DNA of 64,000 bases, taken from contig PABP01000034.1 in the NCBI GenBank assembly GCA_002699585.1, positions 96,562-160,561 on the forward strand, in the 5' to 3' direction. Within the stretch, counting starts at the first letter, position 1. Every line of letters starts with the position of its first letter. The notes beneath the pieces are model-generated. The model was not told the origin of the DNA. It saw only the letters and a list, made by a program, of their open reading frames with translations, and did not search any database. Position numbers and translations under genes: made by a program. This document shows, one piece after another, positions 1 to 8,903 of this stretch. The DNA comes from Anaerolineaceae bacterium. GTDB taxonomy: Bacteria > Chloroflexota > Anaerolineae > Aggregatilineales > Phototrophicaceae.

Positions 1-260
1 GCCAGCGTGTTTTCTGACTCGAACACAGCGAATTCATACAGATATTGATCGACATAGTCAGTTGGTAGCAGCACCAGCATCAAAATCCACAGGTCATCAT
101 AAGCTGGATCATCAACCCCGCTCATCAAGCTGAGATTACCTGCTTCGTCAATGTTGTAACGGGCGAGTTCGTTGAGGTCGTTGTCACCTTCCTGGGCGAT
201 GACGACACTACCCATCAGTAAGAACGTCAAAACTGTCAAGAACAATAGAATCTTGCGCAC
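1..260 (-). CDS. Secreted protein of unknown function, N-terminal part only
   Basis: The reading frame is open from a GTG at 260-258 to the window edge, giving 86 codons. The first 21 residues (RKILLFLTVLTFLLMGSVVIAQ after the start, hydrophobic core then A-Q) form a Sec signal peptide like those of other exported proteins in this window. The mature part begins EGDNDLNELARYNIDEAG and is acidic. A weak purine-rich AAAGG lies 7-11 nt upstream of the GTG. I do not recognise the family and the C-terminal part is outside the window. It is divergent from the SIS gene, with a shared 180-nt AT-rich spacer that must hold both promoters. Confidence 0.6.
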   Translation of the reverse strand, partial: MRKILLFLTVLTFLLMGSVVIAQEGDNDLNELARYNIDEAGNLSLMSGVDDPAYDDLWILMLVLLPTDYVDQYLYEFAVFESENTL

Positions 261-440
261 TGGAAACACCTTTTCCCCAATAGGGTGGATAAAAATAATG
301 AAGTTATGCCAAAAACAGAGAAAGAACGGCGACGGAATATGCCAACGGTAACCTGATTATATCCTAAGTTCGTGTTAAAATTACTTTCATTAAATTGAAA
401 ATTTATTTTGCTTCAGGCAAATATGTTAAAGGAGATTCCA

Positions 441-1238
441 TTGACTGAGCCACTCGCAGCCGCCAACACTTTTTTTGATGCCGCCAACGCTATCGTCGAG
501 CGCATTCGGACCACGCAAATGGACGCTATGTTGCAAGCAGCCGACCAATGCGCACGAACTATCGGCAATGACGGGCTGGTGCATCTCTTTGGAACAGGCC
601 ACAGCCGCATCCCGGTTGAGGAAATGTTCCCCCGGCATGGCAGCTTCCCCGGTTTCCACCCGATTGTGGAGCTGTCACTGACGCATCATACACAGGTCGT
701 GGGGGCCAATGGCCAGCGTCAGGCGATGTACATCGAGCGTATGGAGGGCCTCGGCCAGATGATCCTGCGCAATTTCGTGTTCCATGCGCATGACTGCATG
801 ATGGTCTTTTCCGTTAGTGGCGTGAATGCGGCTGTCATCGACGTGGCCCTGGGCGCCAAAGAACGCAATCTGCCGCTGATCGCCCTGGTTTCAATGGATC
901 ACAGTCTGGCATCGACGCCCAAGCACAGTTCCGGCAAGCGCTTGTCAGACATCGCTGACATCACGATTGACCTGTGTGTGCCCAAAGGCGATGCCCTGGT
1001 CGAGATTGATGGCCTGGAAACGCCTGTTGGCCCTGGCTCGACGATTGCCTACGGCTACATCATTAACGCCATGAAGAGCATGATCGCTGCCCAGTTGACC
1101 AACCTGGGCATGCCGCCGCTGGTGCTGACCAGCAGCGTACTGATCGGCAGTGAAAAATCGGCGGAACTATTCGACAAGACCTATGACGACTATCGTCGCC
1201 GGGTTGCCCAGACGTTTATTGAGGATGATCCCAAATGA
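441..1238 (+). CDS. SIS domain sugar isomerase-family protein
   Basis: A 265-residue cytoplasmic protein with a single SIS (phosphosugar-binding) fold. The segment VHLFGTGHSRIPVEEMF carries the glycine-rich phosphosugar loop, and MMVFSVSGVNAAVIDVAL is the second phosphate-binding Ser loop (usually SxSG). It resembles the family annotated as sugar isomerase domain or UPF0309 proteins, linked to aminosugar phosphates. I place the start at TTG 441 because AAAGGAG (428-434) lies 6 nt upstream; an in-frame ATG at 423 and TTG at 408 have no ribosome-binding site. Its stop overlaps the start of the next gene by 4 nt (ATGA), so the two are translationally coupled. The exact substrate cannot be told from sequence. 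Confidence 0.85.
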   Translation: MTEPLAAANTFFDAANAIVERIRTTQMDAMLQAADQCARTIGNDGLVHLFGTGHSRIPVEEMFPRHGSFPGFHPIVELSLTHHTQVVGANGQRQAMYIERMEGLGQMILRNFVFHAHDCMMVFSVSGVNAAVIDVALGAKERNLPLIALVSMDHSLASTPKHSSGKRLSDIADITIDLCVPKGDALVEIDGLETPVGPGSTIAYGYIINAMKSMIAAQLTNLGMPPLVLTSSVLIGSEKSAELFDKTYDDYRRRVAQTFIEDDPK

Positions 1239-2002
1239 AACGGTTAGAGAATCGAATCGCTATCGTGACAGGTGCAGCAGGGGGTATCGGTCAGGCTGTG
1301 GCGCGGCGCTTTGCCGAAGAAGGTGCAACCGTCGTCCTGTGGGATGTTCAAGCTGAACCCCTGGCTGAACTGGCGGAAGAACTGGACGCGGCCCATGCAC
1401 ATATCGTCGATGTCACAGATGCTGAAGCGGTACAGGCAACGGTCGAATCGATCAAATCTGATTTTGGCCGCCTGGACATCGTGTTCAGTGGGGTAGGTGT
1501 CAGTGGTCGGCGCTGGGGTGATGGACCCGCACATGAATGCACCGAAGACGCTTGGAACCGCGTGCTGGACATCAACCTGAACAGTATGTTCCATGTGACC
1601 AAATATACTCTGAACGCCATGTTGACTAACCCCAACGGCGGCTCGCTGATTACGCTGGCGTCCGTGTTGGGCATGGTCGGCGGTGATGACGACTTTGCGA
1701 CCCATGCTTATGCCGCCAGCAAAGGCGGCATCATCAGCTTTACGCGGGCGGTGGCGTCTTACTATGCCAAGCACCACATTCGCGCCAACGTCATCGCGCC
1801 GGGGTTGATCCTGACGCCGATGAGCCAACGCGCCCAGGCCGATGCCCATATTCAGGAGAAGTTGCAGACGCTGCAACCACTCACCGGGGCGATGGGGCAA
1901 CCGGAAGACATCGCCGGGGCTGCTGCTTATTTGGCGTCTGATGATGCCAAGTTCGTTACGGGTACGGTGCTCACGGTCGATGGCGGCTGGACGATGCGGT
2001 AA
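1235..2002 (+). CDS. SDR family NAD(P)-dependent oxidoreductase
   Basis: A classical short-chain dehydrogenase of 255 residues. The Rossmann dinucleotide motif is TGAAGGIG at residues 12-19. The catalytic set is S143, Y159 and K163 (YAASK). DINLNSMF holds the structural Asn and DGGW is the usual C-terminal family ending. The acidic D37 after the second beta strand (LWD) favours NAD(H). It overlaps the SIS gene by 4 nt, so a shared sugar or polyol pathway is likely, but the substrate is unknown. Followed by a dispersed repeat copy. Confidence 0.9.
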   Translation: MKRLENRIAIVTGAAGGIGQAVARRFAEEGATVVLWDVQAEPLAELAEELDAAHAHIVDVTDAEAVQATVESIKSDFGRLDIVFSGVGVSGRRWGDGPAHECTEDAWNRVLDINLNSMFHVTKYTLNAMLTNPNGGSLITLASVLGMVGGDDDFATHAYAASKGGIISFTRAVASYYAKHHIRANVIAPGLILTPMSQRAQADAHIQEKLQTLQPLTGAMGQPEDIAGAAAYLASDDAKFVTGTVLTVDGGWTMR

Positions 2003-2038
2003 GGGGCTGTTAGCTATCAGCGAATAGCTGGCAGATAT

Positions 2039-2122
2039 ACCCCACCCCTGTTTCCCCTCCCCGAAGGAGAGGGGACTCTGTGGAGCGCAGATGGTCGCAG
2101 AATGCACATTGAGGATGGGGGT
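2039..2122 (+). repeat. Dispersed palindromic element, copy A (shortened)
   Basis: This starts ACCCCACCCCTGTTTCCCCT, contains the hairpin CCCCTCCCC-GAAGGA-GAGGGGA and the shared core ATGGTCGCAGAA, and ends GAGGATGGGGGT. Compared with the copy at 17707-17812 it lacks the second hairpin (about 22 bp). Same orientation as the 17707 copy. It lies between the SDR and MetE-like genes and does not touch coding sequence. Confidence 0.85.
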
Positions 2123-2219
2123 TGCTGATAGCTGAAAGCTGACTGCTCCAGGCCGTGATTAGCAGACCATTGGTAGATCAATCAAGAATTTCTAAAAATG
2201 AGTATAAGAGGACTAAGCC

Positions 2220-3245
2220 ATGTACGAAAATCTACCCATTATTCCAACCAGCGTCATCGGATCGTATGCGCAGCCGGGATGGTTGCACCTCGTTCAGAAA
2301 GCCGCTGCTGCCGGGGAATTCGGCCAGCAAGACCTCAAAGAAGCCGAAGATGATGCCGTTGATGCGGCTCTACGTGACCAGGAAGACGCCGATGTGGACA
2401 TCATCACCGATGGCGAAATGCGCCGCGTAGGCTTCTTCACCGCCGAGTTTTACCATCACATGACCGGGCTAGATACGCGCGAACAGAGCCGGAAATCTGG
2501 CGTGGGTGGCCATGACCAGCGCGAAAAATACCTGGCCTTGGAGCCGCTCGGATCGCCCAATGGCCTGGGCCTGCTGGAAGAATACCAGTACGTCAAGACG
2601 CGCACCGACCGTCCCATCAAGATGCCGATTCCGGGGCCGTTCACGCTTTCCGGGCGCATTGATGGCGGCAAGGTCTACAAAGACCGCATGGAAGTCGCCT
2701 GGGGCCTCAGCAGCCTGGTCAACGCCGAACTCAAGCGACTGGTAGCGGCTGGCGTGCAGTTCATCCAGATGGACGAACCCTCCATGTCGGTGCATTCCAG
2801 CACGCCCAAAGAATTTGTGGACCTGTTCAACAAGACGGTCGAAGGCGTCGATGCCTATATCAGCATGCACCTGTGCTTTGGTAATTACCTGGGACGTCCG
2901 GTCGCCAAGCGCACCTATAAGCCGCTGCTGCCGCACATCTTCGACATGAACCTCAAAGAATATGCCCTGGAATTCGCCAATCGTGAGTTAGCTGAACTCG
3001 ACATTTTGCGCGAGTTCCCTGAGGACAAACGCATCGCGGTCGGCCTGATCGACGTGAAGAACTACTATGTGGAAACGCCGGAAGATGTCGCCGAACGGCT
3101 GCGGGCGGTGCTCGATGTATTGCCGCCGGAGCGCGTCACTGTGACGCCGGACTGCGGCTTTAGCCAGACGGCCCGTTGGGCTGCCAAGCGTAAATTGCAG
3201 TCGATGGTCGCCGGGACGAAAATCGTGCGCGCAGAAATTTCCTGA
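2220..3245 (+). CDS. MetE C-terminal-like (cobalamin-independent) methyltransferase
   Basis: A 341-residue TIM-barrel protein of the UROD/MetE superfamily. The MetE-type zinc ligands are visible: H217 and C219 in MHLCFGN, an acidic ligand near E248-E251, and C312 in TPDCGF. The N-terminal PTSVIGSYAQP segment matches the family start. At about 340 residues it corresponds only to the catalytic half of full MetE (about 750), so it is likely one of the short homologues that use a methyl donor other than polyglutamylated methyl-folate, or act in catabolism. ATG 2220 follows AAGAGGA, 9 nt upstream. It could act with the neighbouring oxidoreductase and isomerase, but that is inference. Confidence 0.85.
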   Translation: MYENLPIIPTSVIGSYAQPGWLHLVQKAAAAGEFGQQDLKEAEDDAVDAALRDQEDADVDIITDGEMRRVGFFTAEFYHHMTGLDTREQSRKSGVGGHDQREKYLALEPLGSPNGLGLLEEYQYVKTRTDRPIKMPIPGPFTLSGRIDGGKVYKDRMEVAWGLSSLVNAELKRLVAAGVQFIQMDEPSMSVHSSTPKEFVDLFNKTVEGVDAYISMHLCFGNYLGRPVAKRTYKPLLPHIFDMNLKEYALEFANRELAELDILREFPEDKRIAVGLIDVKNYYVETPEDVAERLRAVLDVLPPERVTVTPDCGFSQTARWAAKRKLQSMVAGTKIVRAEIS

Positions 3246-3401
3246 GATGGCGAGTTGCGAGGGCATCTGCTAATTGGTCCGATCCAGTTTGTGGATGCCC
3301 TTATGCTTTCTGGTAGACTGTGTATCTCACAGGTAAGTTAATGACATAGATTATTGAGTATCCTCGCTATGGGGATAATGGCATCATATACAAGGAAGCA
3401 T

Positions 3402-5264
3402 ATGGATACTTATTGGTCCTCACCTCAGGGCACTTACGAAACCCGTCGTCAAGCGTATCTCGAATATTGTGCAGCCCAAGCGCCCGGTGAACGCACGGGC
3501 TTTTTTAGTCAGATTGCCCGCCTGGAACTGGGCATCGATGTCGATGAAAAGCCCATCCGCGAGGCCATCGACTTCGTATATACCAACCAGGATTGCAATG
3601 ACTTCACAATGGGCGGTTTCTTGCGCATCCTGTACAAATTCCACGATAGCCCGCACATCAGCCGTGAATTGATCGCTGAGATCGAAAAGACGCTGCTATG
3701 GTTCAAATACTGGTGGGATGAACCGGGCCTCAAAGGCCGCTGCTTCTGGACGGAAAATCACCAGATTATCTTCCACAGCGACGAACTGCTGGCCGCACAG
3801 CTCTACCCGGAAGCGACTTTTCAGGATGGCAACACGGGCCAATATCACATGGAGCATGCGCTGCACTACATCCGGCGCTGGCTGACCTTCCGCGTGCGTT
3901 TTGGCTTCAGCGAGTGGCTGTCCAACTGCTACTTTGAAGAGGATTTGCTGGGGCTGGTCAACCTGTATGACTTCGCTCAGCAGGAAGATGTGCGTGAGCA
4001 GGCGGGCGGCCTGATTGATATGCTCATGTACGAAATGGCTATGCACACGTATCGCGGTGTAATGGGTTGTTCGCATGGGCGCACCTACGCCTGGTTGATT
4101 AAGGGCGGGCGTCGGGAACACGCCACCAATACGGCCAAGCTGATGTTCGGCATGGGCGTGTACAACAGCCCGAATATCCTGGGTACGATTTGCTTGGCGA
4201 CCAGCGACTACCGCTGCCCACCAGCGATTGCCGCCATTGCTGCCGACCTGGACCAGCCACGCCTGATTAAAGAGCGTCACAGCCTGAACATCGCTGATGC
4301 CCACAAATACGGCCTATCCTATGACAGCCTGGATGATGGCCACCTGTACTGGAGCATTCAGGATTATGTGCATCCGACCATTATCGGCCTCAACGAACGC
4401 CTGATCCGCACCTATGACGTGCTGATTCACGAGGATTACCAATCGCTGTATTCGCGCCTGTATCAGTGGCAGGTTGATGAATTTGGCGAAATCGTGGATC
4501 CTCAAATGGAATGCCACGCCATGACCGAGGTCCATATCCAGACCTACCGTACTCCCAATTACATGCTATCCGCAGCGCAGGATTACCGGCACGGTAATCC
4601 GGGTTATCAGCAGCATCCCTGGCAGGCGACCCTGGGCATTGATGCGGTCGTCTTCACCAACCATCCCGGCTCCGATGACGAAATCGCCCGTCCGAACTTC
4701 TGGGCTGGCAACTGCATCCTGCCGCGTGTGGCCCAGCACAAAAACGTGCTGGTAAGCATCCATCATGTGCCGGAAAATGACCCATTCCCTTATAGCCATG
4801 CCTACTTCCCGCGCGATGCCTTCGACGAGGTGGTCGAGCGCGGCAACTGGGTATTTGGTCGCCTGGGTGAGGCCTACATCGCCATGTATTCGCAGCATAA
4901 AGTCACCTGGCATGAAGATCGCTACAATGACGCGCATCCGATTATCGAAGCCCGTGCGGAGTCGCCGGATAATGTGTGGATCGTAGAAATGGGTGATGCC
5001 GCCCAATGGGGCAATTTTGAGAATTTTGTCGCCATTGTTGAAGATGCCTGGATTCAGGTGGACCCGCTGGCAGTTTCCTACGAGTCGCCCAGTGTCGGCG
5101 AAGTCTCGTTCTCTTGGCGTGGTAAATTCTTCGTGGGCGAAGATACGGTTGAGCTGCACAACTATCCGCGCTTTGACAATCCGTATTGCAAAGCCGATTT
5201 TGACGCCCGCGAGTATGTTATCCAGTATCAGGATATGTCACATACCATCGCATTTGATATTTAG
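3402..5264 (+). CDS. Large protein of unknown function, Trp/Tyr/His-rich
   Basis: I do not recognise this protein of about 620 residues. It is unusually rich in aromatic residues and histidine. Motifs such as WTENHQIIFHSDELLA and FGFSEWLSNCY recall alpha/alpha-toroid glycan-active proteins, which often have clustered Trp and a His/Glu-lined cleft, but I cannot name a family. The second half (from about 400) looks beta-rich, with SHAYFPRDAFDEVV and FVGEDTVELHNYPRF. There is no signal peptide or membrane segment from the chosen start. ATG 3402 follows AAGGAAG closely; in-frame alternatives are ATG 3378 and TTG 3354. It sits among carbohydrate- and phosphoester-type genes, which makes a glycan-related role plausible. 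Confidence 0.75.
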   Translation: MDTYWSSPQGTYETRRQAYLEYCAAQAPGERTGFFSQIARLELGIDVDEKPIREAIDFVYTNQDCNDFTMGGFLRILYKFHDSPHISRELIAEIEKTLLWFKYWWDEPGLKGRCFWTENHQIIFHSDELLAAQLYPEATFQDGNTGQYHMEHALHYIRRWLTFRVRFGFSEWLSNCYFEEDLLGLVNLYDFAQQEDVREQAGGLIDMLMYEMAMHTYRGVMGCSHGRTYAWLIKGGRREHATNTAKLMFGMGVYNSPNILGTICLATSDYRCPPAIAAIAADLDQPRLIKERHSLNIADAHKYGLSYDSLDDGHLYWSIQDYVHPTIIGLNERLIRTYDVLIHEDYQSLYSRLYQWQVDEFGEIVDPQMECHAMTEVHIQTYRTPNYMLSAAQDYRHGNPGYQQHPWQATLGIDAVVFTNHPGSDDEIARPNFWAGNCILPRVAQHKNVLVSIHHVPENDPFPYSHAYFPRDAFDEVVERGNWVFGRLGEAYIAMYSQHKVTWHEDRYNDAHPIIEARAESPDNVWIVEMGDAAQWGNFENFVAIVEDAWIQVDPLAVSYESPSVGEVSFSWRGKFFVGEDTVELHNYPRFDNPYCKADFDAREYVIQYQDMSHTIAFDI

Positions 5265-5304
5265 TGTCTGTCCGTAAAGTAGCCAGGATGTATTTTTCTG
5301 TCAG

Positions 5305-5412
5305 ACCCCTATCCTCATTCCTTTCCCCGTGAGGGGCAAGGATGCCTTTCTGCAACCATTCTGGCCTGTAAAAGTCCCCTCACCTCATGGGGAGGGGATT
5401 TAGGGGTGGGGT
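5305..5412 (-). repeat. Dispersed palindromic element, copy B
   Basis: A full-length copy, reverse-oriented relative to 17707-17812. It runs from ACCCCTATCCTC to GATTTAGGGGTGGGGT. Both internal hairpins are present: TTTCCCCGTGAGGGGCAAGG and TCCCCTCACCTCATGGGGAGGGGA. In this copy and copy D the loop reads CACCTCATG rather than TCCTTCGG, so two subtypes exist. It fills most of the 214-nt gap between the unknown gene and the DUF1349 gene. Confidence 0.9.
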
Positions 5413-5478
5413 CTGGTGAGGAAGATGCCCTGATTTGTCGGATAGATATTTAGGAACCTATGCCAAGGAGTCCATACC

Positions 5479-6084
5479 ATGACGTTTAACTTATCGCCCA
5501 TCCCCGGCGAACTTCACTGGAAAAATGACCCTGTCGATTGGCAAGTTGGCGACGATGGCAGTTTGCATATCACAGCAGGGCCGCAGTGTGACTGGTTCAA
5601 TAATCCGACGGGCCACGATGCGCCCAAGAGCAATGCCCCCGTAGCACTCTTTGCGCCGCCTGAGGGCGACTTCATGTTGAGTGCCAAAGTCACCGTCGAT
5701 TTTGCATCCGACTTTGACGCAGGCGTGCTGTTTGTCTATCTGCGTGATGATCTGTGGGCCAAGCTGTGTTTTGAGTATTCGCCGCAAGCAGAGCCAATGG
5801 TGGTGTCCGTCGTGACGCGCGGCCTATCCGATGACTGTAATTCGGTGGTAATCGATGGCAACAGCGTGCATTATCGTATCGCACGCATGGGGCAAGCCCT
5901 GGCCATGCATTACTCGCTGGATGGTGCTGACTGGCATTTCGTACGGCACTTTTCACTGGGGAGCCTGGATAACCTACAAGTGGGTTTCCTGGCGCAGGCC
6001 CCGACAGGCCAGGGCTGTAAAGTCGCCTTTTCAGACATCGCTTATCAGGCTAAGACGCTGTCGAATTTGCGCGACGGAACTTAG
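5479..6084 (+). CDS. DUF1349 domain protein (concanavalin-like fold)
   Basis: A 201-residue protein covering one whole DUF1349 (COG3506) jelly-roll. Diagnostic segments are GELHWKNDP at the start, SLHITAGPQCDWF, DAGVLFVYLRDDLWAKLCFEYSP in the core, VVTRGLSDDCNS, and HYRIARMGQALAMHYSLDG near the end. The fold is shared with lectin and laminarinase-like domains, so sugar binding is the usual guess, but no catalytic residues are established. No signal peptide, so it is cytoplasmic. AAGGAG lies 10 nt before ATG 5479. Confidence 0.85.
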   Translation: MTFNLSPIPGELHWKNDPVDWQVGDDGSLHITAGPQCDWFNNPTGHDAPKSNAPVALFAPPEGDFMLSAKVTVDFASDFDAGVLFVYLRDDLWAKLCFEYSPQAEPMVVSVVTRGLSDDCNSVVIDGNSVHYRIARMGQALAMHYSLDGADWHFVRHFSLGSLDNLQVGFLAQAPTGQGCKVAFSDIAYQAKTLSNLRDGT

Positions 6085-6154
6085 GCTGTGCCCATACAAA
6101 TTTAAGGATTAGCGGTTAGGCTCAAACTATATGATTTGAGAGAGGACCGCAAGT

Positions 6155-6655
6155 ATGGTGAAACGAGCAAAACGTATCGAACCTGGGCCGGGGCAGGAAT
6201 CTGTATGGGACTATCCGCGCCCACCGCGCATGGAGCTATCCGACGAGCGGGTGCGTGTCGTTTTCAATGGCGTGACCATCGCCGATAGCAAAAACGCGTT
6301 CCGTGTCCTGGAAACCAGCCATCCGCCTACATATTACATCCCGCCAGAAGATGTGCAGATGCAGTTCTTTTCGCCGACCAACCGCATGACCTTCTGTGAG
6401 TACAAAGGGGCGGCCAGCTATTACACGCTCAACGTCGATGGCCGCATTGAGGAAAATGTCGCCTGGGCCTACAAAAACCCGACGCCTGGGTTCCGAGAAA
6501 TCGACGGCTATATTGCCCTGTATCCAGGCCGCATGGATGCCTGCTATGTCGATGATGAACTTGTGCAGGCCCAGGAGGGCGATTTCTACGGCGGCTGGAT
6601 TACCTCGAAGATCGTCGGTCCCTTCAAAGGCGCCCCAGGGACGCTCGGCTGGTAA
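6155..6655 (+). CDS. DUF427 domain protein
   Basis: A 166-residue protein with one DUF427 domain (residues about 34-135). Family hallmarks seen are VVFNGVTIADSKNAFRVLE, PPTYYIPPEDV, CEYKGAASYYTLNVDG, NVAWAYKNPTPGF and DGYIALYPGRMDACYVDDE. The N-terminal 30 residues (basic then Pro-rich) and the C-terminal GDFYGGWITSKIVGPFKG tail match the longer members of the family. Function is not established. A second, shorter DUF427 gene at 10585 is disrupted. The start follows AGAGAGGA, 11 nt upstream. Confidence 0.9.
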   Translation: MVKRAKRIEPGPGQESVWDYPRPPRMELSDERVRVVFNGVTIADSKNAFRVLETSHPPTYYIPPEDVQMQFFSPTNRMTFCEYKGAASYYTLNVDGRIEENVAWAYKNPTPGFREIDGYIALYPGRMDACYVDDELVQAQEGDFYGGWITSKIVGPFKGAPGTLGW

Positions 6656-6766
6656 CGTAGAAAAGGACCAACCACTATTAACGATCAGCTAAGACCCATA
6701 GCCGTAGCAGGGCAGGTTGGTTATAAATGGGGCCAACTTATATCCATGCAAATCTGGTGAATTTAC

Positions 6767-7582
6767 ATGTCAGAAACGTTACGAGATATGCCCGTCATTT
6801 TCTTCATGATGGATGGGGTGCGCCCGGATGCCATTGACGCTGCTGATACGCCCACGCTGGATGGCATGCGTCAGCGTGGGGCCTATACCGCTATGGCTCA
6901 GTCGGTGATGCCTTCGATCACGCTGCCGTGCCACATGTCCATCTTTAAGAGTGTGCCGCCCTCACGGCATGGCATCCTCCAGAACGAATACATGCCGCTG
7001 GCGCGCCCGGTCATGGGCCTGATTGAACACCTGCACAACAATGGCATCGATAGCGCCATGTACTACAATTGGGACTATCTGCGCGATGTGGTGCAGCCCG
7101 GTCATCTGTATCGCAATTTTTATAGCAACACGTCGCTGGACCCGGAAGGCGATGTTCCGACGGTAGAGGCAGCTTGCGAGGGCATCAGCAAAAACGATGC
7201 TAAGTTCTCGTTTGTCTACTTGGGTACGACCGACACTATGGGCCATGCCGCTGGCTGGATGTCCGATATGTACCTGCGCCAAATCGAGAAAATCGACGGT
7301 CTGATCGCCCAGGTGCTGCATGCCGCCCCGGCCAACAGCCGCGTTTTGATCCACAGCGACCACGGTGGCCATGAGCGTACTCACGGAACGGACATGCCGG
7401 AAGACATGAACATTCCCTGGATGCTGGCCGGACCGGGCATCAAAGAAGGGCACGCTATTGGGCGTGATGTCTCCCTGCTGGATACGGCCCCGACAATAGC
7501 CAGCCTGTTTGGCTTGGAACCGCATCAGCAGTGGGAGGGCAGCCCGGTTACGGAAGCCTATGTTGATGGTGGTATGGCATAA
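6767..7582 (+). CDS. Alkaline phosphatase-superfamily phosphodiesterase
   Basis: A 271-residue type I phosphodiesterase/nucleotide pyrophosphatase-like enzyme. The two-metal site is readable: the first Asp in MMDGVRPD (residue 16 region), the nucleophile Thr in SVMPSITLPCHMS, Asp and His in TDTMGHAAGW, Asp-His in HSDHGGHERTHG, and the late His region TDMPEDMNIPWMLAGPG. Proteins of this type hydrolyse phosphodiester, phosphonate or pyrophosphate bonds; the substrate cannot be predicted. It has no signal peptide, which is unusual for a phosphatase of this superfamily but common in the short cytoplasmic branch. It ends just before a bidirectional terminator. Confidence 0.88.
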   Translation: MSETLRDMPVIFFMMDGVRPDAIDAADTPTLDGMRQRGAYTAMAQSVMPSITLPCHMSIFKSVPPSRHGILQNEYMPLARPVMGLIEHLHNNGIDSAMYYNWDYLRDVVQPGHLYRNFYSNTSLDPEGDVPTVEAACEGISKNDAKFSFVYLGTTDTMGHAAGWMSDMYLRQIEKIDGLIAQVLHAAPANSRVLIHSDHGGHERTHGTDMPEDMNIPWMLAGPGIKEGHAIGRDVSLLDTAPTIASLFGLEPHQQWEGSPVTEAYVDGGMA

Positions 7583-7602
7583 ACTGGCGGGTGCATCACA
7601 TA

Positions 7603-7639
7603 AAAAAAGAGGCTGCCCAATAAGAGGAGCCTCTTTTTT
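7603..7639. terminator. Bidirectional rho-independent terminator
   Basis: AAAAAAGAGGCT (7603-7614) pairs perfectly with AGCCTCTTTTTT (7628-7639) across a 13-nt loop. With T-runs at the ends of both strands, it can end both the plus-strand phosphodiesterase gene and the convergent minus-strand secreted repeat gene. Confidence 0.9.
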
Positions 7640-7663
7640 GTTACATGCTAAGTGTTGAAATTA

Positions 7664-8731
7664 TTATGGTGCGACAACCCACCACACATCACCGCGACCC
7701 TGGCCGTTGGTATCGCCAGGTGCTTCGTCACCCGCGAAGTAGTACAGCGGCATGCCATTGTAGGTGATATGTGCCGGACCCTCTTCGTTGGCAATTGTGT
7801 CCCATTCGCCCATGATGTCTGAGCTGGCTACCAGACGGTCGCCAGGGTAGAGCGTGAACGCGGGCCAGTTTTCCAGGCAGCTTTCATCACAATTGCTGAC
7901 GCCCATCTCGTCATTGGTGAACATATAGAGCGTCATGCCGTTGGCAGCCACCAGGAATTCACCCAGCTCGTCGTTGCTGCTGATGACAGCGACTTCCGGT
8001 GCGACGGTAAACCATACATCACCCACGCCTTCGCCAGTCGTATCGCCACGCGCCATGTCGCTGGCCCAGTAATATAGCGGCCAACCATTGTAAGTAACTT
8101 GCAGCGAACCGTCGGCGCGTTCGGTGGTGCCCAGTTCACCCGGCAGGCGCGGATCGCCAACCAGATCGTCGGCACTTTCGACAGTCAGTGGCGGCCAGTT
8201 CACAGCACATTGATCGGTGCAGTTGCTGACGCCCATCTCGTCATTGGCGAAGGTGTAAAGCGTCATGCCCGTATCGCCAACCAGGATGTGACCCAGTTCG
8301 TCATCGCGCAGCACATAGACATCGGCTGGCGCGACGACCCACCACACATTGCCAACGGCCTGACCATTGGCGTCGCCCGCTTCAAAGTCATTGATGAAAT
8401 AATACAGCGGTAGACCGTTGTAGGTTACTTGCAACATCTCGCTGTCCGTGCGTTCAACCGTGCCGAACTCGCCAGGGATGCTCTCATCGTAAGTGATGTC
8501 ATCGGCGCTTTCTACCATAAGCGGTGGCCAGTTTACGGCACACTGTTCATAGCAGACCGTCTCACCGAGTGGATCGCGGGTGAAGATGTACAGGGTCATG
8601 TCACCTTCACCAATCATGAACTCACCGAGATCGTCATCACTACCCAGTGTAATGAGCGTATCCTGGGCGAATGCGGAACTGGCGACCAGGGCCAGCACAA
8701 CAAAAAGCAGTACAAACTTGATTTTAGACAT
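7664..8731 (-). CDS. Secreted protein with three COG4315 (lipoprotein_15) repeats
   Basis: A 355-residue exported protein. Residues 1-22 are a Sec signal peptide ending SAFAQ. The rest is three tandem modules of about 105 residues (roughly 28-135, 136-242 and 243-355). Each has the pattern 'ELG..L.G..GMTLY.FTND..G.S.C...C..NWPP' then 'TYNG.PLYY...D...GDT.G.G.GDVW..VAP'. The C-x3-C pair in each module is conserved and may bind metal or form a disulfide. Function of the family is unknown. The first module has ETVCYEQCAVNWPP, the others SNCTDQC and SNCDESC. Paralogue of the next gene. Confidence 0.9.
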   Translation of the reverse strand: MSKIKFVLLFVVLALVASSAFAQDTLITLGSDDDLGEFMIGEGDMTLYIFTRDPLGETVCYEQCAVNWPPLMVESADDITYDESIPGEFGTVERTDSEMLQVTYNGLPLYYFINDFEAGDANGQAVGNVWWVVAPADVYVLRDDELGHILVGDTGMTLYTFANDEMGVSNCTDQCAVNWPPLTVESADDLVGDPRLPGELGTTERADGSLQVTYNGWPLYYWASDMARGDTTGEGVGDVWFTVAPEVAVISSNDELGEFLVAANGMTLYMFTNDEMGVSNCDESCLENWPAFTLYPGDRLVASSDIMGEWDTIANEEGPAHITYNGMPLYYFAGDEAPGDTNGQGRGDVWWVVAP

Positions 8732-8856
8732 AGTCCTCTTACCCCTTGAGATTATTCTTTTGAAGCCAACGCTTCACATCAGTAACGCGGTAAGATGTCG
8801 TTTTGGATTTATGCCCGTTCTGTTTTTATTATTTTTTTATAAGTTTGCCGCTGAAA

Positions 8857-8885
8857 ATAAAAAATCCCCGCCAATTGACGGGGAT
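8857..8885 (-). terminator. Rho-independent terminator of the four-repeat secreted gene
   Basis: On the minus strand ATCCCCG-loop-CGGGGAT is followed by TTTTTATTTT, about 20 nt beyond the stop of the gene at 8904-10241. The hairpin loop is 8 nt. Confidence 0.8.
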
Positions 8886-8903
8886 CTACTGTGGGGATGC
8901 CAA

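Noticed and set aside
1244..2107. Long minus-strand frame opposite the SDR gene (287 codons)
   Set aside because: Antisense shadow of the SDR gene; His/Arg/Ala-rich composition with no fold or ribosome-binding site. The same holds for frames opposite 3354-5264, 11049-12599, 35097-35633 and others.
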